A program made the position numbers and the translations under genes. A model generated the notes under the pieces. The model saw only the letters and a list, made by a program, of their open reading frames with translations. It was not told where the DNA came from and did no database searches. DNA of 64,000 bases. It comes from Nothophaeocryptopus gaeumannii. Lineage: Eukaryota > Ascomycota > Dothideomycetes > Mycosphaerellales > Mycosphaerellaceae. The stretch is from contig JASISA010000025.1 in assembly GCA_031771865.1 (NCBI GenBank), positions 186,001 to 250,000 on the forward strand. The letters are read 5' to 3'. Shown in pieces: positions 33,293 to 45,569 of this stretch (position 1 is its first letter; each line of letters starts with the position of its first letter).

Positions 33293-34038
33293 ATGAAGGC
33301 AGCACTAATAGTAGTCGACATGCAAGAGGACTTCTGCCCACCTAATGGCGCTCTCGCCGTACAAGGCGGCCGAGACTGCGCTGGTCCAATTAACGAACTC
33401 CTCGGCTGGCCTCAATTCTCCCTCAAGATCGCCACGAGAGACTTTCATCCCAAGGACCACATCTCATTCGCCTCAAATCACACGGATGCGAAGCCGTTCA
33501 CCTCAAAACATACGATCAAGAACCCGGAAAATGGAAATGAGACGCAGACGACGTCAGTTCACGGCAGACGAATTGAAGAGAATTGAGGTAGAAACTGAGG
33601 CTTACGCAAGACAGTCTACTTTGGCCCGATCACTGCGTCCAAGACACCCCCGGCTGCGAGATCATCCCCGAAATCAACAAGTCCCACCTAACCCACACCG
33701 TAGACAAAGGCATGAACCCGCTCGTAGAATCCTACTCTGGCTTCGGTCCACCTTTCCGAAACCCACCAGTCGCCATGACCGAGCTCGCCAGCCTGCTCAA
33801 AGAAGCCGGCATCACGCACGTCATCACCACAGGTCTGGCACTGGACTTTTGTGTGAAGGGGACGGCGGTGGATGCTGCGGAACTAGGCTATGACACCTAC
33901 ATTGTGGAGGAGGCGACGAATGCTGTTGCGAGGGATGAGGAGGCGAGGAGGGAGAATTTGAAGGAGTTTGAGAAAGCCGGTGTGAAGATGATCAAGATGG
34001 GGGATGAGATTCTGCGAAAGATCAAGGCTTTGTGGTGA
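33293..34038 (+). CDS. PNC1: nicotinamidase, two exons
   Basis: Hydrolyses nicotinamide to nicotinate in NAD+ salvage. Exons are 33293-33552 and 33615-34038; the 62-nt intron (GTCAGT...ACAG) joins in phase, giving 227 residues. The isochorismatase-fold triad is visible: Asp in LIVVDMQEDF, Lys in THTVDKGMNP and Cys in TGLALDFCVKGTA. The metal-binding loop reads RDFHPKDHISFASNH. Exon 2 opens with LLWPDHCVQDTPG, a hallmark of Pnc1/PncA. Length is normal. Confidence 0.93.
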
Positions 34039-35220
34039 TTGACGACGGGATTTGTGATGTAAGGGCGGAGAGGGTTGCGAAAAGGTGAGCTTTGAGCATG
34101 AGAAAGCGGCATCCTCTGACTTCATTGATTTGAAGGACCACCTTGGCCCGTTGAGTTGCGATTGATGAGCATTGTTCATCACGGATTACGGAGCTTTGTG
34201 CTTCCTTTCTTCCTTCAGCCTCTTTCTTGGGGACAATGTTGAAACTTGCTCATCGGGTAGCCGCCCTTTCGTCTTGTGTGTTTCGTTTCGTTACGGAGGT
34301 CGACTGCAGCTACCGTCATGGACTTGCTTTGCTTTGTTCCCTTGCAGCTTCCAAAAATGCCTTGCTCTGGGGTGTTCTATGTTTCCGAGCATAGGAGGCG
34401 GACACAAGATCGCGTTTTTACGTAAGTGAACTTCAGGATTCATCCTCCTCTTAGCCGCCGACACTCCTCGCGCTTGCGCGAAATGAATGAGTCAAAGCTC
34501 ACACTTCGGCTACAGCACCGCGACTTCTCAAAATAGGCTGTGCACCTCTCCACGATTCACCTGACAAGTCGACAGCCCTTCCACACGTGCCGAACTGTCC
34601 GTAAGAGGATGCTCGGCAGTCGATCGCCGTTGAAGCCGAAGAACTCTTTGGTGCAGATCACTCCCCATAACGCTATACAGGATGCCGGACAACGGAAGTT
34701 CGCAAAGCCCAGGATGACCTTGGCATCTACATTGATATAGTGCTGGAAGCCCCTATGTTACCGCGCGTTACAACTTGGCAAATGGTTGGTCTGCTGTCCG
34801 CAAACGCCGCACAGATTCCAACACGTGATCTGTAGTATGCTGATCGTGTACGAACTGGGAAGCCAAGCAGACGCATGATCCAAAACGGTTGCATAGGCAT
34901 TCCTTGCGTTGCAGGCCGCACTGTGCGGATGTGTTGCCGAAGTGTACGGAGGCTTGGGGGCTGACTTGTAGGTTCACGCAATCGAACTTGTGGGTCGGCG
35001 AATCGAGGAGCTTGTTGAGCAACGAATCCATCAATGTAGATCTCAGCTCCTGAGATCGGAATGGGACGACGCGTCGAAGAGGCATAAGAAACACTGTCCT
35101 CGTTGCTCGAGGTGTTCTGGCTCCTCAGCAACAGGTGCTTCTGGCAGTGCCAAGTCACTCTTTTTTTCCGGTACTCTTGTAATACCAGTCACTCGTTTTG
35201 ATCGAATCACGACAGTCGTA
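34039..35220. other. intergenic, hydrophobin promoter
   Basis: About 1.2 kb without a supported gene; scattered short ORFs. A T-run (TTTTTTT, 35160-35166) lies about 55 nt before the hydrophobin ATG. Confidence 0.45.
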
Positions 35221-37495
35221 ATGCAGTTCCTCATTTTGGCACTTGCTGGCCTCAGCGCCGCAAGCCCACTCGTCGCTTACGGCGAGAAGTCTACCACCAC
35301 CTCTGTTTGGGCTCCAGAGTACACGAAGGGATCAGAGGGTGGGAAGCCCTTAGGATCCTGGACCACCTCGTTCAAGAGCGGAAAGCCAGAGTTCACACCT
35401 TCACACAAGAAGCCGGAGGAGTCATGGTCCACCACCTCCAAGGAGGGCAAGCCTGAACACACACCTGCTGGTTACGGCGGACACGGCAGCTGGTCCACTA
35501 CTTCAAAGGGTAGCAAGCCAGAGCACACCCCATCACACGGCGGAAAGTCAGAGGGTTCCTGGTCCACCACTGCCCACGGCAAGGACTCACAGCACACTCC
35601 CACTGGATACGGCGGACACGACAGCTGGACTACCTCTGCGAAGAAACCCGAGCACTCCCCATCAAAGAAAGAAACCTGGACTCAGACATCGCACACCTGG
35701 ACCACATCTGCCAAGAAGCCCGAGGGCTACGGCAAGCCAACACACACCAAGCCTTCCGCACCGGGATACCCTGGATCTGAGGGTGGCAAGCCGTCAGGCG
35801 GAAAGCCCGAGGGTGAGAAGCCAACCTCTACCAAAGCATGGGGATCTGAACACACTGGTAAGTCGGAGGGTGAGAAGCCCACTGGCTACGGCTCTGGAGG
35901 CAAGCCATCGGGGGGAAAGCCCAAGGGCGGCAAACCAACTTCCACGCAATCTTGGGGATCTGAGCACACTGGCAAGTCGGAGGGTGAGAAGCCCACTGGT
36001 TACGGCTCTGGGGGCAAGCCGTCAGGCGAAAAGCCAACCTCTACACAATCTTGGGGCTCTGAGCACACTGGAAAGGGTGAGAAGCCCACTGGCTATGGTT
36101 CCGGAGGCAAACCATCAGGCGGAAAGCCAGAGGGTGGCAAACCAACCTCCACTCAATCTTGGGGATCTGAGCACACCGGCAAGCCTTCCGGAGAGAAGCC
36201 ATCTGGTGGAAAGCCAGAGGGTTACGGTTCGACATCCACGAAGTCTTGGGGTTCTGAGAACACTGGCTACCCTTCAGGCAACAAGCCTTCGGGCGAGAAG
36301 CCGTACGGTGGAAAGCCAGAGGGCGACAAGCCAACATCTACCAAGTCGTGGAGTTCTGAGCACACTGGATCTGAAGGTGGTAAACCATCTGGAGACAAGC
36401 CATCGGGTGGTAAGCCAGAGGGTTACGGATCGACTTCCACCAAGTCTTGGGGTTCTGAAGAGACCGGCTCCCACGGCGGCAAACCATCTGGAGAGAAGCC
36501 AACCGGATCCAAGCCATCTGCTCCTGGCTACACTGGTTCAGAGGGTGGAAAGCCCTCTGGTGAGAAGCCTTCCGGACACAAGCCAACTTCTACCAACTCC
36601 TGGTCATCTGAGCACACCGGATCCGAGGGCGAAAAGCCAAAAGGTGGCAAGCCATCCGGTGAAAAGCCAACCTCCAGCAGATCTTGGTCTTCCGAAGAAA
36701 CTGGCTCTCACGGTGGTAAGCCTTCCGGTGATAAGCCAACCTCCAGCAAGTCGTGGTCATCCGAAGAGACTGGCTCCCACGGCGGTAAACCATCCGGCGA
36801 GAAGCCCACTGGCAGCAAGCCTTCAGCTCCTGGGTACACTGGCTCTGAAGGTGGAAAGTCTAAGGGTGGCAAGCCATCTGGAGAGAAGCCAACCAATACC
36901 AACGCTTTGGGCTCCGAGGAGACTGGATCGCACGGTGGTAAGCCATCAGGCGAGAAGCCAGAGGGTGGAAAGCCAACCTCAACTGATGCTTGGGCTCCTT
37001 CGTACACTGGTTCTGAGAGCGGAAAGGACAAGCCATCTGGTGACCTGCCAACAGAGTCCAGCCCTGCGAGCGGTGACAAGCCATCCGGTGACGAACCCTC
37101 TGGCGAGTCTCCATCCGGCGGCAAAGGCGGTCTCCCATCAGGTGGTAAGCCCTCCGGCGGCAAGCCAACCGGCGTTCCAGGCCCGAGCTGCTCCGGCACC
37201 TACATCCCCCAGTGCTGCGACCTAAATGTCCTCGGCGTCGTTGACCTGACCTGCGCCAACCGTATGTTTTCCGTCTTCTTCTCTTGACTTCATCTGTCAT
37301 TTGCTGACTTCGCTGTAGCTTCCAAGCCTCCCTTCAACGTCAATGACTTCAAGTCCATCTGCGCCGAGACCGGCAAGAGTGCCCAGTGCTGTTTGATCTC
37401 TCCGATCGTAAGTAATGTCCAGAGATGTTCGAGATGAATCTGATGCTGACGATGTCCTTCAGATCGGCCAGGGCCTCATCTGCCACGACGCATAA
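35221..37495 (+). CDS. giant repeat-bearing class II hydrophobin, three exons
   Basis: Exons are 35221-37261, 37319-37407 and 37463-37495 (720 residues, phases consistent). Residues 1-18 are a signal peptide (MQFLILALAGLSAASPLV). About 30-650 is a low-complexity Gly/Ser/Lys/Pro/Thr region made of degenerate units such as GGKPSGEKP and TSTKSWGSEHTG. The last ~65 residues are a complete hydrophobin domain with eight cysteines (657, 665, 666, 678, 695, 704, 705, 717) in the C-CC-C-C-CC-C pattern. The 11/16/8/11 spacing and intron positions fit class II. Ordinary class II hydrophobins are about 100 residues, so the long cationic N-terminal extension is the oddity. It may act as a wall-anchoring or spacer arm (inference). 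Confidence 0.92.
35370..37180 (+). repeat. degenerate coding tandem repeats inside the hydrophobin
   Basis: DNA and protein repeats with a core GGKPSGEKPTSTxSWGSEHTG-type unit, each copy slightly different in length and sequence. The alternate reading frames stay open over most of this stretch as a side effect. Such arrays vary in copy number between strains. Confidence 0.85.
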
Positions 37496-38293
37496 ATCGG
37501 TGCTCTCGGGGCCAGTCGAAGGGAGGTGATGTGAGGGTGTTGTCTAGTAAATATTGGTGGTAACGTCGCAAACGAAGGCGCGTCGGAGGCTGAGGCTGCG
37601 CATTGTCATTTATCATTCCAGATCTGTCTACACGGATCTCTAATGTTAAGCTAAGAAGAAAGTAATCGAATGAATTTTACCGATTCCACACCTACGCGCC
37701 GATGTCTCCATCGCTGTCTCCGTCCTATCAGAGAGGACTTGAAGTTCGCTTCAACGTCAGAGCCGCGCGGCATGCTTTTGTACGTCGGTTCGTCTATGTC
37801 CATGATCAGCAGAGTTCGTCTACGCCCTTCGCGTTACTTCATGCTGGATGAAGGGTCTGAAAGCCTTCGGAAGAGGAGTATACGAAGTAAGATACTCGCG
37901 AAAGCATTCTCCGGCCCCAATGTTGTGGAAGAAGGGGTCTCAAAAGCGTCAAATAACACACCTGTTCTCACAAGGACAATTCGAAAGACTCCTCCGGACT
38001 TAGCATAGTAAGGCTTCGTATGCTCGAGATCCATCGAAAGTCCAAATGTCCTGTGCTCTTGCTGTATGCAGCTCTCATCCTCATCAACTGGTGTAGTGTT
38101 GCTACTCTCGGGGCGTATGATATGGTGGCCAGGGGCCATTGGGCGAGGGAGATTCGTCCGTTCTTCATGGTGCTGCTGCTGTTGGTATTGCAAGTGCGAT
38201 ATCAAATGATTAGAAAAGTGGTTCAATACGATGAGCCTCCGCCTGCACTTCGTTCTATCGTTGCCTAGTAGAGGTGAGCTTTCAACGGTCTGC
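37496..38293. other. intergenic with an ambiguous small ORF
   Basis: Plus-strand ORF 38020-38268 would encode 82 residues with two hydrophobic helices (CPVLLLYAALILINWCS and FFMVLLLLVLQVRY). The minus strand across the same place is open for 153 codons from ATG 38295. I cannot decide between them; either may be spurious. Confidence 0.3.
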
Positions 38294-40485
38294 ATGGGTG
38301 ATGAAGTGAAGTTCTTGGCAGGCTGTTTCGACTACTCCTACTTGTCCGTCGAGTCCACGCGCCTCCTTCGATTCTTCGGCGACCAAGAGGCAACTTTGTA
38401 GGTGGTATACTGTCGCCCATCAATCTTGTGTTCTTTGCTAACGTGTCACTCGCAACTTTAAAGACAGACCATAATCCGTAAGTCTTACCCCCTTCTCCAT
38501 CACTCACCTCCCTGCCGCCACCTCCTACACCATCACCAGCAGACAGCAGCCAGCAGCACGCCCGTCAGCGAGCGGTCTCTCTGCCTCAGCAGGAGTAGAG
38601 ATCAGCTCGCCGCTGTTGTTTCCATCGCCTACTTCATCCCTTCCGGTTGCAGAGATAACAACATGCTGACCATGCTCTTACAGACACCACAGACCGACCT
38701 CTCGCCTGTAAGTCGTACAACCCCACCACGAGCGCTCCACCACCCTCTCCGAGACAAAAGCATCACCTACAGCATCTACTGCTCATCCGATCCGGTTCAC
38801 GGCACTGGGTTCCTTGGGAGCAGTGCTGACCTGTAGAAAAAGCAGACATCAACATCACCACCATCACCACCACACCAGCATCGTAAGTTTACCTATCTCG
38901 TCCCTCCTGTCAGCAAAAAGCTATATCTCAGCAACAAATGCTGGAACATTAGTCATTCAATCGGATTCCATGAGCCGTCGGCGTTTCTCAGAGACGAGAA
39001 CAGGGCAGGACATGTCTCGGCTCTTTCCACTGCAAGACGTTGTCCTGTGCTCACTCCATCGTTGTCTCCGCTGAGCTCCGTGCGTCTGTACACCGAAAAT
39101 CGAATTCATTCATCGAAAGATCGGTTGTAATTGATGACAGGGGCATTGCTGACACGTATAATAGCGCGCCACCACCACCATCATCACCACCGCCGCACCG
39201 CCGCACCACCATCGTAAGTCTACCTGATCTGTTAGCCCAAACGCGAGATCCCCATAGCAAGGTCAGCAGCCATGCTCGGTTAGGCGGGGCTCGTGGACTC
39301 TCGTGGTCTTTTGGAAGAGAGACCAGGGTAGTAGCCATAGCCGAGCTTTCCCACTGGACGGCCCTCTGCAGTGTTGACGCCGTTGCATCTCTCGGCTCGA
39401 CTCATGCACACCATGCCACGGCCATCAAATTCCGGCATCGATGGATCGATTGCGAGAGTTGAGAGGCTAATCGCTTTCCTAGATGTGTATCATTTATATG
39501 ATCAAGGAGTGCTCGGATGCACACTGCCTTCGGGCCAATGTCGTGTATGCTGAATCGACTAGATGTGAACTTGATCAACCTTGCTGATATGGCATTATAG
39601 CGTCAAGGTCGATACAGGTTGCGCGGGCAACCTGCTCAAGGACGCCAACCGGGCGTACCGCTGCGCGGCCTGGCCCCGGGACTATCTCGTACGTTCTCCC
39701 ATCTTAAGTGCTGTGTTCTACGCTCATGAGAGCGCGATCGTGGTGCCCAGGAGCTAATTGTGAACAGTGGCCAAGATCCGGCCAGCAGGAGCCGTGCGCT
39801 GCCTGCCAGGCCGACCTCGGTAGGGGCTATCCATTCACTTGCGAAGCTTTTTCACATGCTAATTACGTCATAGACTCCCTCAACAAGGAGATGACGGAGA
39901 CAAGGCCCACTGGCTGGCTAGACAGCAGTAAGCCTATCTCCAACGGAATTCTTGCTTCCATGCTCTTGACATCGCTGACGCTTGCTTCCAGGCGATAGCA
40001 CCATCATGAGTGCTCAGCGGCCGCAACCTCCGGGCTGGCCACCCCTCGACTCCTCTCTTCGTAAGTATCTGTTTGATAATGTTGCAGACTGTGCGTTCGA
40101 GTGACTGACCGATATAGCACAACACCGACAAAGCCGCAGAGGCGTTCGGTCGTTTTTGCATTTTGTAAATTTTTTCCAAAATCCACACAAACAAGACTTT
40201 CTTCAAGACCTCTGTCTGGCTGCGGCCAGGAGGCATCTCCGTGATCTGACTTGCTTCTATACCGCTTCACTCAGACTCCGGCGTCCAAGTGGTGCTCATT
40301 CAGTTCGAGAGCACACAGAGACCAATCTGCCAGAGCTTACTGTCCACCTCAGCCGGCAAGGTATGTGAACTTGCCTTTCCGTCAACGCGATCTCCGCTAT
40401 GAAGCAATCAGCGTTGGCGCTGAGCACGGATCCGAGAAGCCCTGCTGTACAAAAATCTGACGGGACCACATGGGAATCACACTGA
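38294..40485 (+). CDS. micro-exon gene, locus 1: cysteine-rich protein from 12 short exons
   Basis: Exons chained by homology and phase: 38294-38397, 38464-38477 (14 nt), 38686-38709 (24), 38846-38882 (37), 39165-39213 (49), 39483-39544 (62), 39601-39688 (88), 39768-39819 (52), 39874-39927 (54), 39992-40060 (69), 40118-40360 and 40412-40485. Nearly all introns are GT-AG with a CTRAY-like branch point. The total of 870 nt is a multiple of three with no internal stop (289 residues). It starts MGDEVKFLAGC, passes a Pro/Thr-rich linker (APPPPSSPPPHRRTT), then a cysteine module MCIIYMIKEC, NVVKVDTGC, RCAAW and EPCAACQADL, then SFLHFVNFF and LCLAAARRH. The first ten exons are best supported. The last two are less certain, and coding-like exons continue downstream to about 41.1 kb. 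No signal peptide; function unknown. The module may bind zinc (inference from C-x7-C and C-x2-C spacing). Confidence 0.6.
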
Positions 40486-41343
40486 GGAAAGCATGGCTAC
40501 AGGTAAGCCAGCACATCTTAACGTCTCCCCAAATTGATCTTCTGCACCGAGCTGTAGCCATCGCGAACAGGACTTCCACAATCCTCGACGTCCTCAGAGA
40601 ACATCTGCTCGCCTTGGTTCAATCCATTGGTGAGTAGTGTCTCTGGACAAAGCCTGACCTTTGGAGACGTCTATCAGGCCGTTTACGTTGACAATGCAAC
40701 CATTCGGCACATTCTCTGAACGAAAGGCGCCACATGAACTGGGACAAGAAACCGGCAGGTCAGTGACGCCCATCCCGGCGCGGCGTTTCAGCTCACAGCA
40801 GATCTCATCCAAGGTATGTTGGGTCATGAGGACAATCGATACACCGCAGAAGGATGTGTGCGCAATGGCGCATTCGAGGGACATCATAGAGGTATACCAG
40901 CACCGCTCATTCCCTCCATCAATGCTCCAGCCTGTCCGAGCTACGGCAATCGCTGGCAGAACGTACATGGCTTTCGAGGTTCTGGAGCCCATCCTGATCT
41001 CGGAACAGAGAGACCTGGAAATGGCAAATTCTTACATGAGAGCCATTCTCCAATCTGTCTGTGTACTGGCTCTAGTGCAGCGCATTTGCAGACAGAGTGT
41101 TGCCGAAGTCCAGATTTTAAGAGCGCCTGGGTAGATTCATTCTATTGGAAGCACCAAGAGACAGCAAAGGGAACCAGTGATTTCAAGTACCTGAAGCGCC
41201 TTACATAAGCCAGGAAGGGAAATGTCAGTTGCTCCAGAGCTATAAGCGAGTCTGAGGTGCTGAAGTCTCTGTCATCTTCCTCAGCTTTAGCGAATGCCGT
41301 GGACTTGCACAAGATCAGCTCAAGCAGATCATTTGGGAATGCT
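40486..41343 (+). other. possible further micro-exons of locus 1
   Basis: Coding-like islands between donor/acceptor-like sites include TSTILDVLREHLLALVQSI (40567-40630), GDVYQAVYVDNATIRHIL (about 40655-40720) and MANSYMRAILQSVCVLALV (about 41015-41085). Locus 2 also has coding exons at the equivalent position. I could not chain these without stops, so the true 3' end of locus 1 is open. Confidence 0.3.
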
Positions 41344-43141
41344 TCATAGATTCTGAATTTGCCCGTTTGAGCGTGCTTTCTTCCAGACATCATCCGAGAT
41401 CCTCCTTCCAGTGTTCACCTCTTGATACGTGTACGTCTCAGAGGGCGTCTTAGGCCACATCCTCCTCCTGCTCACAGTAGTCTCTAGATCGTCCAGCTCC
41501 CGCTCTTGAGCGTTTGGAAGCAGGGTACCAGAACTCATTTGCCGCGAGTGACCAGTCCGCTCACCGCTCGAATCCAGCATCGTACTGATCCAAATCCAAG
41601 CTTAGGCCATGACAATTTCGTAAAGCAGCTTTCCGCTGCGCTTTCGACTCCACCAAGGCCAGTTTGAATAACGCCGTCTTAGCAGCAGATCCGTATGCCA
41701 AGAGCTGGAGAGGCTGCAGAAGTTGCCAAGTCTCTTTTCCGTCTTGAGCGCCCTGACCGCTCGAACCCATCTCCCTGCCTGCCAAAGGGCGCACGCCAGA
41801 ACGAGGACCGCAACGCAAAGGGTCAGAATCGTGACACCCGGCAGCTCAACAGTCACCACATAACGATGCTGAAAGACTCTTTGCTTAACTGCGGAAGTAT
41901 CTGCAATGTCGGCATTGGTGCTCGTCCAGGCTGTCAAGACGATGGCAACGATGTGGCTCAGAATGTATTCGAGAGGCGATTGACCGAGTACCGTCATGCG
42001 GTCATAGTTGATCAGCTTGCTCTACCCATCGCCTACGTTCGTGAGCTTGGTCGACTGCTCTAAAGCATAGTCCAGCCAGCCAGTGGGGTCCCACTTCTCC
42101 TTCTCGCGACATATTTCGTTGGTGGGGATGATGCTCATCACACCACCATACAGTGTGAATTTCGTCCATTGCCAGGAGTATGTATTGTCATCTCGAGGCG
42201 TATCACACAGCAACGTGTAATATGTTGTGTTGTAACTCTCTTTCCTGTGATTGATGCCCTTCCGAGTCTGCAGCTTGGAAAGAAGATCGGCATATTGGCC
42301 CGATCCGGTGAAGACAGTGAGCGCCGTGTCCTGTGAAAGCTTGCTACGCGAGACTGCCATGACACCTTGATTTGTGCTCGTGAGTACGTAACTTTAGTTG
42401 TAATCGCCACCTGGGTTGATACTAACTTCGTAGGTGTCCTGATTATCTTGGAGGAAATAGTCATATCGCGAAGTAATGTACTCATACTTCACTCGACTGT
42501 CATCGGTCACCTCGGTGCATTGAGTAGTGTTGAGTCTCAAGACCGGCAGACAGAATTGAGAAGGCTCGTTGGCGAATTGCGTTTTGCCTGTCTGGTTCGC
42601 GAAGTGCTTCATTGCCCCGACCGGTATTGCCTGCGTTCCTATGGGACCAGAGAAGGTCACATTCCACTGAAGGCCGCAATTGCGACTGCCCACGGCGCAG
42701 ATATCCTCCACAGCGAAGCATTCCTCAATGCGAGCTTGAGCAGGCTGAATATCTCTTTCCTGGAGGCTTCCGTCCGTGCTTCAAGTCTGGCCAAGCTCGG
42801 CCTCGGCTTCTGCATCGTTCGTGATCGTAAGACAGTAAGAAAGCAGCATCGATAGTAGCAAGCCGATTAGATTGATGACGAAGTTGACATATTGTTGAAG
42901 TTGACATATTGTTGAAGTTGACATATTGTTGAGTTGTCTTCAGACTGTATGTCGTAGCCAAAGACCATGAACGGTACGAGAAGGCCGGAAAGAGAGCAAC
43001 TACAGCTGCTGCAAGTGCGACTGCTAGGACATGCCAGATTCCATGTCTCCAGTCATCTCGTTTGGATGGTTGTTGTGCAGGACCTTGTGCTTCAAGGGAC
43101 TCATATCGATTTGTACGTTCCATAGGTCTGGTCTCGGACAT
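41344..43141 (-). pseudogene. decayed multi-span membrane protein with extracellular cysteine domain
   Basis: The N-terminal part (MSETRPMERTNRYESLEAQG; span IWHVLAVALAAAVVALFPAF) runs into a 17-bp tandem triplication. Beyond it the continuing frame holds NFVINLIGLLLSMLLSYCL, a long extracellular part with ICAVGSRNCGLQWN, NTTQCTEV and LLCDTPRDDN, and a last span VTILTLCVAVLVLACALW. In that one frame lie TGA (42781-42783), TAA (42394-42396), TAG (42022-42024) and TAA (41602-41604). A better-looking neighbouring frame for 41580-41730 indicates further indels. The architecture (TM, extracellular Cys domain, TM, cytosolic tail) is common in ascomycete orphan families. Dead as read. Confidence 0.7.
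42883..42933 (-). repeat. 17-bp minisatellite, three copies
   Basis: GTTGACATATTGTTGAA repeated three times head to tail, with one change in the last copy. With a single copy, the membrane-protein reading frame runs straight from TTQQYVNF into VINLIGLLL. Two extra copies add 34 bp and shift the frame. Confidence 0.9.
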
Positions 43142-43689
43142 CGATCCTCTCCTTTCAGGTGGTGGATCTTGATTCGTTTTGCATGATAGCGAGAGTCTTC
43201 AGGAGCCGGTCGCTGATGCGGATTCAGGATATTTGAGAGATGTCGGCCCAGACTGATTGAGCATCAATCATTCTAATTGAGAAGTGAGAGTAGGCAACAT
43301 CATGGCAAAGAGCATGCCAGGCAATCAAGGGCGAGTAAGCTACGCAACATCGTGGCTGCTTCTCTCAGGCGTGCAGCAACCCCAGCAGCGATGCAAACGA
43401 ACGTTAGTCATCGCCCGTAGAATATTCGTCCTAGGCTATCAAGCTGGCGGCTAGACTGCGTGACTGTTTTGATGGAAGAAGTAATGTTGGTAACTCCTCT
43501 TGCGGTGTTGAAGGGGGTGTGAAAGATGAGATGGAAAGGAAAGCTCGACCTCGAAGGCAGACCACAAGCTTGGCGCTTACATCAGCTCCTGCTCTGCCCT
43601 TGCCCTTGGTTGACAACGATATTGACACTTGCTTCCATTGACGCTTCCATTGACGGAAACCTGGTCACACTCAAGTAGCAACTTTACCC
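43142..43689. other. intergenic
   Basis: No supported gene between the membrane-protein relic and the GH30 gene. Confidence 0.5.
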
Positions 43690-45220
43690 TCACGGCCAGA
43701 AACGCCAGCCATCCGACGTACAGGCCGGCAGCAGCCAAGTCACCACACTCAGCGCCGGGATGTTCCCACTCCATTGTTGGCCACTCTTCGTGGTCAGCGT
43801 CACACAAACATCGTCCCCAAACGTATTCATAATCACAACCGTCCTCGTCCTATCCGGGTTCAAAGTCGCTACACTCTCAATCCCCGTCCCATCTTCATAC
43901 GTCCAACTCCCATTCCCACTCAACACAATCGCTCCCTTGGGCATTGCCTTACTGAACTGTGCCATCATATAATACTGAACATTCAGGTTATACGTCCCAT
44001 CGTCATAAACTGTCACAAGACCCTCACAAGTCGTGCAGCCTCCAGTAGACAAGTGAGGACCATATTGTGCGTCGGAGCCGAGTGTCCAGGCGATTGCACC
44101 TGAAGCCCAGTTTTGAAGAGGACCCATGGTGAAGTTCGCGGCCCAGTTCCAAGGTGTGGTTGGGGAAGTCCAGCATTCCGTCATGTATTGTTTGACATTT
44201 GGGTTGGTGTCGTGGAAGGCGGTCATGACGGTCCAGTTGAGGGGGTTGGCGTAGCAGTGCCAGGCGACTGTGTCGACGTAGGAGGGGGCGTTGTTGATGA
44301 CGCTTTGGGGGTAGCTGGGAACGTCTGAACGTTCATGAGCAATTATTGATTGAATCGGATGTAAGAAAGTCAATACCTGTATTATGGTCATACGCCCAAA
44401 TCGAAGTGCCGGTATTGGCGTTCTGCAATGCAGGTCCAACGAAATTCTGGATCAGTCTGGCCGACTCGTAGTCGTACACATACATCGTCGGGTACCCAGC
44501 GCTGCTGAACAGTGGCTCATTCTGGATCGTAATGGCGTTGACGGGAACCCCAAGGCTGGCATACGCTTGGATGTACTTGACGAAGTAGTCTGCAAATTGT
44601 TGTGAATAGCCCGTACCATTGCCAATAAGATATCCATCATCTAGATTGTTCTGGTTGGTATTCCCAATCAGCTGCCTGTTCAACTTCATCCAGCCTGGAG
44701 CACTCCAAGGGCTGCCCACGATCTGAAGGTCGGGATTGATGGCTCGCATCTTGGCCAGGAAGCCAGCCATGGCGGTGCCTCGATCGCCAAGATTGAAGCT
44801 GGACAAAGAAGGGTCGGCATTGCTGCCGTTATCGTCGTAGGTGTATGCTGGGTCGCTGGACAAGTCCGAGGCACCAATTGTATGGCGGTACAGTGAGAAG
44901 TGAGACAGCTCTTCAAGCAGAGAGTCAAGCGTGCTGCTGTTGAGCTGGTTTAAGACGCTTACTGTAGCATCGGTCACGGCAGCACCGAAGCCAGTGATCG
45001 CTTGCCGATAGCCTGCAGACGTGTCGTCGATGTAGAGCTGCCATGTGCTATCGGACCTTGGAGTTCCGGTCCCACGTACAGGAGGATCGATCACTGTGAG
45101 CTTATAGGTCAGGTCTGAACTAGAGCAGTAAGCTGCTGCAGCGCCCTCTGGCCATGCATGCGGACCCGGCCAGAAGGGAGACCCGAATCTCCAAAGGGCA
45201 GAGATAGTGCCGAAGAGCAT
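43690..45220 (-). CDS. GH30 endo-beta-1,6-glucanase-like glycosidase, two exons
   Basis: Exons are 45220-44377 and 44324-43690, joined over a 52-nt intron, giving 492 residues. Family features: GFGAAVTDATV, HTIGASDLSSDPAYTYDD, GSPWSAPGWMK, acid/base Glu in ITIQNEPLFSSAGYP, nucleophile Glu in KQYMTECWTSP, and the C-terminal beta-sandwich (VATLNPDRTRTVVIMNT). This is the GH30 subfamily that cleaves beta-1,6-glucan (Neg1 type); the related glucosylceramidases differ in the IGASDLS region. The N-terminus (MLFGTISALWRFGSPFW) is a poor signal peptide for a protein expected to be secreted, so the true start or a first intron may be missed. Confidence 0.88.
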
Positions 45221-45569
45221 GGTTCAACGACCGGAAATTATAATGCTGGTCTCATCATAACGGGCAGGCAGAGCGTACTTATACTCGCTGGCCATTCGTC
45301 TGACCTTGTCGTTCATGCTACCATCCAAGGCAGAGAACCTGTCTTCTAGCTGATGCGGGCTTGCGTCAGCACTTGTTTCGACACAGCATTGTGGATGTCA
45401 TGGCAGTCTCTGCTAGCGATCATAGCCCGCTGATCCCGTGACCACATCGTTGCCAGTACGAATAGACGGCGACGCTTTCGAAGCACACTCTTCAAATCAT
45501 TGCATCTGTCCCGGTCCTGAAGAGTTGCAGGTAGTATGATCGGTGTTTCTTTCCGAGTTCCCAAGCAAT
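45221..45569. other. intergenic
   Basis: Promoter side of the GH30 gene. Nothing else seen. Confidence 0.5.

Noticed and set aside
35783..37225. Long plus-strand ORF of 480 codons and several minus-strand ORFs overlapping the hydrophobin
   Set aside because: They are shadow frames kept open by the repetitive GGKPSGEKP-type coding array. They have no domains, and the main frame has a signal peptide and a hydrophobin domain.
38830..39213. Alternative phase for the micro-exons that would encode a poly-histidine run
   Set aside because: That phase does not connect to the cysteine-module frame shared with loci 2 and 3, whereas the Pro/Thr-rich phase joins exons 1 to 10 without conflict.
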